Of a stretch of 64,000 nucleotides of DNA, positions 58,859 to 64,000 are shown piece by piece; within the stretch, counting starts at the first letter, position 1, and each line of letters opens with the position of its first letter. A program made the position numbers and the translations under genes. The notes under the pieces were generated by a model. The model was given only the letters and a program-made list of their open reading frames with translations. It was not told where the DNA came from and searched no databases. Where the stretch lies: NCBI GenBank assembly GCA_020524525.2, contig CP129018.1, forward strand, positions 2,670,115 to 2,734,114. The letters run 5' to 3'. The DNA comes from Bacillus tianshenii. Lineage in GTDB: Bacteria; Bacillota; Bacilli; Bacillales; Bacillaceae_N.

Positions 58859-60166
58859 TTATTTTAAGTATTCGAAACCCCTTTTATAATCTTGCTGCCT
58901 AATTGCTTCGGGCACTAGACTTCCGCCTGTGGCCCAAACTAAGTGTGTTCCAGCTTTTAAGTTTTTCATTTTTAATGGTCCATACATACCTGCTAATGCT
59001 GATGGCTCTAATGAAATTTGTTCGCTATCATACAGCATTGCTAACATTTTATAAAGCTCTTCATCTTGCACTGTATAGATACCGCTTAATAAAGGTTCCA
59101 TTGCTTTACCGACAAAGCTTGAAGGTCTTCCAACAGCTAAGCCATCTGCATCTGTACGATTATCTAGTCCAAAATCTTGTACAGAAAGTGCTTCATGCCT
59201 CCCCGTCATCATTCCAATTAGCATACAAGGCGAATGAGTAGGCTCAGCAAAGAAGCAACGGACATGATCGCCGAACACATGCTTGAGTCCATAAGTAACC
59301 CCGCCTGGTCCGCCGCCAACACCACAAGGCAGATACACATTCAACGGGTGGTCCGCATCCACTGTTATATTCATTTCAGTTAGTTGTTGTTTTAACCGAT
59401 ATGCTGCTACAGAATAGCCGAGAAACAGGTCTTTCGAATTTTCATCATCAATAAAATGACAATACTTATCCTGCTGACACTGCTTTCTACCTTCTTCTAC
59501 AGCTTTGCTATAATCTGTTTCATACTCAATTACTTGAACACCTTTGCTTCTTAGTAAGTCTTTCTTCCATTGCTTTGCATCACTGGACATATGGACAGTT
59601 ACACGAAAGCCTAGTTTCGCACTTATGATTCCAATACTGAGCCCTAAGTTGCCTGTTGAACCAACCGAAATTGCATATTTGGAGTAGAAGGCTCTGAATT
59701 CATTGCTATGAAGCTTCATATAATCGTCTTCGATATGTAACAGGTCATTTTCAATTGCTAATGATTCGGCATGCTTCAATACTTCATAAATACCGCCCCG
59801 CGCTTTAATAGAGCCGGCGATGGGTAACTCATTATCACATTTTAATAGGAGAGAACCATCTATTTCTTTTTTATAGCTCTTTTCAAGTTGTTTTTTCATT
59901 TCAGGAATTTCAATAAGAGGAGATTCAATCATTCCTTTTGTAGCTGACGTTTCTGGAAATGCAGCCTGTAGAAATGGGCCAAAACGTTTCCAACGTTCTT
60001 CTGCCTCCAACATTTCTTCTGTTTGAATTGCCAAATCAGCAATTGCTTCATTAAAGGGCTGAAGTTTTGGGTTTTCCCACGTTGTTTCAGTTGTTTGTAC
60101 AATTTCTCGCAAAAGCGGAAAGTATTGAAACCATTCTTCCTCAGTTAAACCATTTATGAATCTCAT
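58859..60166 (-). CDS. dsdA: D-serine ammonia-lyase
   Basis: A 435-residue PLP enzyme that converts D-serine to pyruvate and ammonia. The PLP Lys lies in [17 protein letters not shown], the phosphate-binding glycine loop in [14 protein letters not shown], and the [15 protein letters not shown] stretch is the tetraglycine-like region of this family. The ATG at 60166 is chosen because AAGGGGAG lies about 6 bp upstream; an ATG 42 bp earlier has none. It begins the unit that runs on to ypwA. It is similar in length to B. subtilis DsdA (YqjR). Confidence 0.93.
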   Translation of the reverse strand: MRFINGLTEEEWFQYFPLLREIVQTTETTWENPKLQPFNEAIADLAIQTEEMLEAEERWKRFGPFLQAAFPETSATKGMIESPLIEIPEMKKQLEKSYKKEIDGSLLLKCDNELPIAGSIKARGGIYEVLKHAESLAIENDLLHIEDDYMKLHSNEFRAFYSKYAISVGSTGNLGLSIGIISAKLGFRVTVHMSSDAKQWKKDLLRSKGVQVIEYETDYSKAVEEGRKQCQQDKYCHFIDDENSKDLFLGYSVAAYRLKQQLTEMNITVDADHPLNVYLPCGVGGGPGGVTYGLKHVFGDHVRCFFAEPTHSPCMLIGMMTGRHEALSVQDFGLDNRTDADGLAVGRPSSFVGKAMEPLLSGIYTVQDEELYKMLAMLYDSEQISLEPSALAGMYGPLKMKNLKAGTHLVWATGGSLVPEAIRQQDYKRGFEYLK

Positions 60167-60386
60167 CCTTCTCCCCTTCCTAAATAATAATTTTGCATCT
60201 CTCTCCATATTGATACACGGTTTATTCTTATTCTAGCAAAATTATTTACTAATATTAGAGTTTTGTAATAATTTGTTCAGGGAATACCACAGATAGTATT
60301 TCCTTTGTATTTAAAGGGATCTCACAAAAATAAGAGCTGAAGCAAAATAGCCAATTCTTTTAAGATTATTATTTTTCCATACTTCA

Positions 60387-60415
60387 TTGTTTATTAATTT
60401 TTCGTAAATTATAAT
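60387..60415 (+). promoter_or_regulatory. Promoter of the peptide transporter gene
   Basis: TTGTTT (60387-60392), 17-bp spacer, TATAAT (60410-60415), 40 bp before the GTG start. Confidence 0.75.
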
Positions 60416-60454
60416 TAAGCACAGCTTGATTTTTCAGAATTCGGGAGGGTTATT

Positions 60455-61837
60455 GTGGATACAACAATACAACAAGAACAACAACCTAGGAAGCATCCTA
60501 AGGGATTATATTTGTTGTTCGTGACAGAATTATGGGAAAGGTATAGTTATTATGGAATGCGTGCATTGCTTGTTCTATACCTGACAACAGCTTTTGTTAG
60601 TGGGGGTCTTGGGGTTGATCCAGCTAAAGCCTTAACTATATATGGTTTGTACACTGGTTTTGTTTATTTTACTCCAATTATCGGTGGTTATCTAACTGAC
60701 CGCTTCATGAGTCTTCGAACAGCGATTACAATCGGCGGTATTACGATGGCCTTGGGTGATTTTACAGTATTTTTAACACATTCCCAATGGGGACTTTACT
60801 TAGGGTTAGCATTTCTGATTATGGGAAATGGTTTCTTCAAGCCAAACATTTCGACACTTGTTGGTGAATTGTATCCGAAAAATGATAAGCGAAAAGATGC
60901 TGCATTTACGATTTTCTATATGGGGATTAATATTGGTGCATTTATTGCTCCACTAGTTGCAGGTTTCTTAGCTGAAGATTTATTCTTAACAACGTTAGAA
61001 GATGGCACGATGCATTATGGCTTTAAATATGCTTTCTTAGCATCATCAATCGGCATGATTATCGGACAAGTTATCTTTAATACATTTAGTAAAAAAATGC
61101 TTGGAAATATCGGAACAGTGCCTTTACGTGAAGGCGGAGATTTCGACCACGAACAACATAAAAAACCTATGAGCAAAGGCGAAAAGCTTCGTACAGCGTC
61201 AATCTTAATTTTAGCTTGCTTTGTTGTATTTTTCTGGGCAGGCTTTGAGCAAGCTGGTAGCTCATTCACACTTTATACGAAAGAATTTGTTGATCGCGAA
61301 ATTTTCGGTTATACGGTTCCAGTTTCTTGGTTCCAATCATTAAACCCTTTATTTATCATTATTTTAGCACCAATTATTTCAGCATTATGGCTAAAGCTTT
61401 CTAAATCTAAACGCGGTGACATCAGCATTCCTACAAAGATGGCACTCGGGATGATTTTACTTGGAATAGGGTTTATGATTCTACTTCCTGCTGTTATGCA
61501 AACAGGAAGTGACGAAACAAGTATCACTGTAAAAGCAAATATGGCATTCATCGTCTTAACATATCTTTTCCATACACTTGGTGAGCTATTCTTATCACCA
61601 GTAGGCTTATCAATGGTCAGCCAGGTAGCACCTGTAAAGCTTGCATCACTCTTAATGGGGGCTTGGTTATCAGCCATTGGTGTAGCAAATATTATTGCCG
61701 GTCAACTTGCTTCATTAACAGCATCGCTAGGTTACCTTGAAATCTTTGCTGTTATCGGTGGAGCTGCTATTGTACTTGGCTTTATTCTTCTGCTTCTTGC
61801 AAAGCCACTTACAAAGATGATGTACCGCGAAGATTAG
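60455..61837 (+). CDS. dtpT: POT-family di-/tripeptide:proton symporter
   Basis: A 460-residue membrane transporter of the proton-dependent oligopeptide family with about fourteen hydrophobic segments. ELWERYSYYGMRALL (TM1) carries the ExxERFxYY motif that couples protons and binds peptide; FYMGINIGAFIAPL in the fifth segment is the second POT signature. The start is GTG with CGGGAGGG 8 bp upstream. A promoter lies directly before it and a strong terminator after it, so it is monocistronic. Close relatives are DtpT of lactococci and YclF of Bacillus; specificity is inferred from family. Confidence 0.93.
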   Translation: MDTTIQQEQQPRKHPKGLYLLFVTELWERYSYYGMRALLVLYLTTAFVSGGLGVDPAKALTIYGLYTGFVYFTPIIGGYLTDRFMSLRTAITIGGITMALGDFTVFLTHSQWGLYLGLAFLIMGNGFFKPNISTLVGELYPKNDKRKDAAFTIFYMGINIGAFIAPLVAGFLAEDLFLTTLEDGTMHYGFKYAFLASSIGMIIGQVIFNTFSKKMLGNIGTVPLREGGDFDHEQHKKPMSKGEKLRTASILILACFVVFFWAGFEQAGSSFTLYTKEFVDREIFGYTVPVSWFQSLNPLFIIILAPIISALWLKLSKSKRGDISIPTKMALGMILLGIGFMILLPAVMQTGSDETSITVKANMAFIVLTYLFHTLGELFLSPVGLSMVSQVAPVKLASLLMGAWLSAIGVANIIAGQLASLTASLGYLEIFAVIGGAAIVLGFILLLLAKPLTKMMYRED

Positions 61838-61850
61838 CATTAAGCACCAA

Positions 61851-61894
61851 AAAGAAAAGAGGCGCTCCCAAAAGAGTGCCTCTTTTCTTTTTTT
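61851..61894. terminator. Bidirectional terminator
   Basis: AAAAGAGGCGCTC/GAGTGCCTCTTTT with flanking A and T runs, between dtpT and thiY. Confidence 0.88.
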
Positions 61895-62907
61895 CACTCA
61901 GAGATATTTACAAAAATCTCATCAAGATTCGGTATTTCTGTAACAAGACCTGTTTCTTTAAGCCATTGTGCTGTTTCTTCCCAAGACTTTTTAGTTTGGG
62001 TGCCGAATGCTTCATCCTCTGTCTCCATTTTTGGAAGCAAGATTTGTAAGCTTTCTTCTTCAATTTCTTTATCAAGCGGGAAGTTTGCTTCGTCTTGGTT
62101 CTCAAGTAATGTTTCAAGGCTTTCGTTCGGCTCAGCTTTCATCTCATTGAATGCCTTGCGTGAAGCATCCATAAATGAACGAATGGCTTCTTCATCCTTA
62201 CTCCATGTATCATCACTTGTTACCATCACAAGCTCGTAATAATTCGGAACCCCATATTTACTTGGATCAAAATAACGAACAGGATGTCCTTTACTTTCAA
62301 GAATCGGAACTTCATGGTTAATATATGCGCCAGAAACAGCATCGACTCGCTCTGTGGCAATAGCTGAAACAAGCTCAAATCCGATATCTGTCATCTTTGC
62401 CTTTTCTGGGTCGCCGCCATCATTTTTAATCATTGTCTGTATGATTGGTTCATTAATTGGAATGCCAGGATAACCGATTGTTTTCCCTTCTAAGTCTTTC
62501 GGAGATTGAATGTCACTGCCTTCCGGAAAAACAACATGATTCAACGGAGAACGAACAATTGCTGCTACTGATTTGACTGGCAAGCCTTTCTCACGTGCCA
62601 TAATGACATCTGGTTGATAAGTAAGACCGAGCGTTATTTCACCCGCAGCTGTCATATTCAACGGATCAGTTGGATTTGCAGGAAACTTGAAATCAACATC
62701 AAGCCCTTCATCAGCAAAATACCCTTTCTCTTTCGCTGTGTACAAAAAGCTATGAACAGCGTTTGGATACCAATCTAGCATCACTGTCATTTTTGTTTTC
62801 TCTTCGGATTGCTTCTCTTCCTCAGGTGCTGAACCTGTTTCTGTTTGTCCACTACACGCGGAAAGAAGTAATAACACCCCTAGCATAATACTCCATAACT
62901 TCTTCAT
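61894..62907 (-). CDS. thiY: ABC transporter substrate-binding lipoprotein, ThiY-like
   Basis: A 337-residue NMT1/THI5-like binding protein. The signal ends in LLLLSACSG, lipobox LSAC, so it is a lipoprotein. MTVMLDWYPNAVHSFLYTAKEKGYF is the opening of the pyrimidine-binding fold; AGEITLGLTYQPDVIMAREKGLP and the glutamate-rich tail follow the family. ThiY of Bacillus binds N-formyl-4-amino-5-aminomethyl-2-methylpyrimidine, a thiamine breakdown product. The ATG at 62907 has GGAGGGG upstream and overlaps the thiX end by 4 bp. Together with thiX and thiZ it forms a thiamine-salvage importer. Confidence 0.87.
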   Translation of the reverse strand: MKKLWSIMLGVLLLLSACSGQTETGSAPEEEKQSEEKTKMTVMLDWYPNAVHSFLYTAKEKGYFADEGLDVDFKFPANPTDPLNMTAAGEITLGLTYQPDVIMAREKGLPVKSVAAIVRSPLNHVVFPEGSDIQSPKDLEGKTIGYPGIPINEPIIQTMIKNDGGDPEKAKMTDIGFELVSAIATERVDAVSGAYINHEVPILESKGHPVRYFDPSKYGVPNYYELVMVTSDDTWSKDEEAIRSFMDASRKAFNEMKAEPNESLETLLENQDEANFPLDKEIEEESLQILLPKMETEDEAFGTQTKKSWEETAQWLKETGLVTEIPNLDEIFVNISE

Positions 62908-63650
62908 CCAATTCCCCTCCATTTTAATGCAATTTTTTCGCAAAGGTTCACAAATAGAAATAAAAATATACCAAGTAATGATAGCAAGACAATCGGCGCA
63001 AACACGCCTGGTCCATCAAACTGTGTCATCATCCGCCGACTAAAGTAGCCTAAACCAGCATCAGCTCCTAACCATTCGCCAATTGCCGCTCCAATCACAC
63101 TTAATGTCACGGCAACCTTCATGCCGCTAAAAAAAGAAGGCATTGCAGCAGGTACCTCTAGCTTCAGAAAAATATCTTTCTTTGTCGCACCCATTGTTAT
63201 CATTAATTCCTTCCACTCTTTATCAGTCGCCTTCAGTCCATCAAATAAACCGACTGTAATGGGAAAAAAGGTAATTAAAACGGTAACCGCTACCTTACTC
63301 CAAATGGAATAGCCAAACCATAAAACAAATATTGGGGCAAGCGCAATTATCGGTATGGTTTGTGATGAAATCAATAGAGGGTATATGGCTTTCTCCACTG
63401 ACACATACTGACTCATCGCGACCGACAGAGCAATTCCGAAGAGCAATGACAGCAATAAACCAACGACAATTACTGTGAATGTTGCAGGCAGATGTTCCAG
63501 CAACAGCGGCTCACGAAGCTCCCAGCATTTCGTAATGATAGCTGTAGGAGAAGGAAACAAATAGGGCTTATTATAATTTGTGGAAGCAACTTCCCATCCG
63601 ACAAAGAAAAAGGTAAGTAAGAGTATGGAACTGAACTGAATTTTCCTCAT
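62904..63650 (-). CDS. thiX: ABC transporter permease, ThiX-like
   Basis: A 248-residue permease with six hydrophobic segments of the SsuC/TauC type. The EAA loop is in EWKELMITMGATKKDIFLKLEVPAAMPSFFSG near residue 150 and would contact the ATPase. The start lies 1 bp before the thiZ stop, giving a tight operon. The pairing with an NMT1-like receptor supports a pyrimidine substrate over sulfonates. GTAAGGGG-like ribosome site overlaps the end of thiZ. Confidence 0.88.
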   Translation of the reverse strand: MRKIQFSSILLLTFFFVGWEVASTNYNKPYLFPSPTAIITKCWELREPLLLEHLPATFTVIVVGLLLSLLFGIALSVAMSQYVSVEKAIYPLLISSQTIPIIALAPIFVLWFGYSIWSKVAVTVLITFFPITVGLFDGLKATDKEWKELMITMGATKKDIFLKLEVPAAMPSFFSGMKVAVTLSVIGAAIGEWLGADAGLGYFSRRMMTQFDGPGVFAPIVLLSLLGIFLFLFVNLCEKIALKWRGIG

Positions 63651-63651
63651 T

Positions 63652-64000
63652 TTATTCTCCCCTTAATTGCCGAATCAGCTGTTGTTTCAACTCAAAAATA
63701 CCCTCGTTATTCATCTCTTGAAAGTTTCGTGGCCGCTTTAATGGAACCCGATACTCAATTACTTCATTAACAGGTGATCCTTGTAGCAAAAGAATACGGT
63801 CAGATAGAAAGATCGCTTCCTCCACATCGTGCGTAATAAATAAGACACTCCCAGTCTCTCTCTCCCATTGTTCAAGTAACCATTCCTGCATAGACAGCCG
63901 CGATATCGCATCTAATGCACTGAACGGCTCATCAAGCAACAATAGGTTTGCACCCGAAATCGTTGCACGTAAAAATGAAACACGTTGGCGCATTCCACCT
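63652..64000 (-). CDS. thiZ: ABC transporter ATPase, ThiZ-like, C-terminal fragment
   Basis: The gene is cut by the right edge; only the C-terminal 115 residues are seen. They begin GGMRQRVSFLRA, the second half of the ABC signature motif, then LLLLDEPFSALD (Walker B and D loop) and ITHDVEEA (H loop). The Walker A motif lies beyond the window. The stop is next to the thiX start. The operon's leader, where a thiamine-pyrophosphate riboswitch would be expected, is also outside the window. Confidence 0.9.
   Translation of the reverse strand, partial: GGMRQRVSFLRATISGANLLLLDEPFSALDAISRLSMQEWLLEQWERETGSVLFITHDVEEAIFLSDRILLLQGSPVNEVIEYRVPLKRPRNFQEMNNEGIFELKQQLIRQLRGE

Noticed and set aside
63652-64000. 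TPP riboswitch for the thiamine-salvage operon
   Set aside because: The operon start is outside the window, so no leader can be examined.

Overview
The window is a chromosomal segment of a low-GC, endospore-forming Bacillaceae bacterium. Protein sequences and gene order follow the Bacillus subtilis ytgP-ytfP ... leuS ... ytqA-ytqB-ytpB-ytpA-ytoA-metK ... pckA-ytmA-ytkD ... men ... glg region. Cse60 and YteA homologues point to a spore former. Strong AGGAGG ribosome sites, frequent TTG/GTG starts, a T-box and a SAM-I leader also fit Bacillaceae. No rRNA, prophage, transposase or CRISPR array was seen.

Layout. 1-9.1 kb: truncated ytgP flippase, ytfP flavoprotein, cse60, a two-gene rhodanese unit, peroxiredoxin ykuU, leuS with a T-box leader, a PilZ protein, ytqA-mnmM. 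9.1-13.9 kb: ytpB, ytpA, ytoA, metK with a SAM-I riboswitch, a repeat cluster, a DCC-family thiol protein. 14.2-18.9 kb: pckA broken by two single-base frameshifts, ytmA, ytkD, two unknown genes and a methyltransferase. 18.3-20.5 kb: a rhodanese-DsrE-TauE-methyltransferase operon for reactive sulfur. 20.6-27.9 kb: a C4-dicarboxylate system, DctB sensor-binding protein, DctS/DctR two-component system and DctPQM TRAP transporter. 28.1-37.8 kb: the menaquinone genes (menFDHBEC on one strand, menA-menI on the other). 38.3-47.1 kb: yteA and the glgBCDAP glycogen operon. 47.3-47.9 kb: a Val-Asp-Ser-Glu tRNA operon and a candidate small RNA. 48-64 kb: methyltransferase, small zinc-finger peptide, polysaccharide deacetylase, MFS exporter, YerD-like protein, hemolysin III, enoyl-CoA hydratase, a LysM nucleotidase, M32 carboxypeptidase, D-serine ammonia-lyase, peptide transporter, and the thiZXY-type transporter running off the right end.

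The most unusual signal is a family of modular intergenic repeats at about 13.3, 24.2-24.6, 28.0-28.1 and 37.9-38.3 kb. Two types (A and B) share the ends GAAAAGCGGAG ... CGCAGCT and a common fold: a 7-bp helix, a 4-5 nt bulge on the 5' side only, then a 6-bp helix and further hairpins. The helix sequences differ between copies but remain complementary, which is covariation expected of a selected RNA or single-stranded DNA structure. The copies lie tightly against gene signals: one begins inside the menC stop codon, one starts 3 bp from the metK -35 box, and a fragment supplies the yteA ribosome site.

Regulation visible in the sequence includes two CstR/CsoR-type operators placed in the promoters of both rhodanese units, a CcpN-like site on the pckA -10 box, a near-consensus cre site and tandem direct repeats before the TRAP genes, and terminators inside the men, TRAP and sulfur operons.
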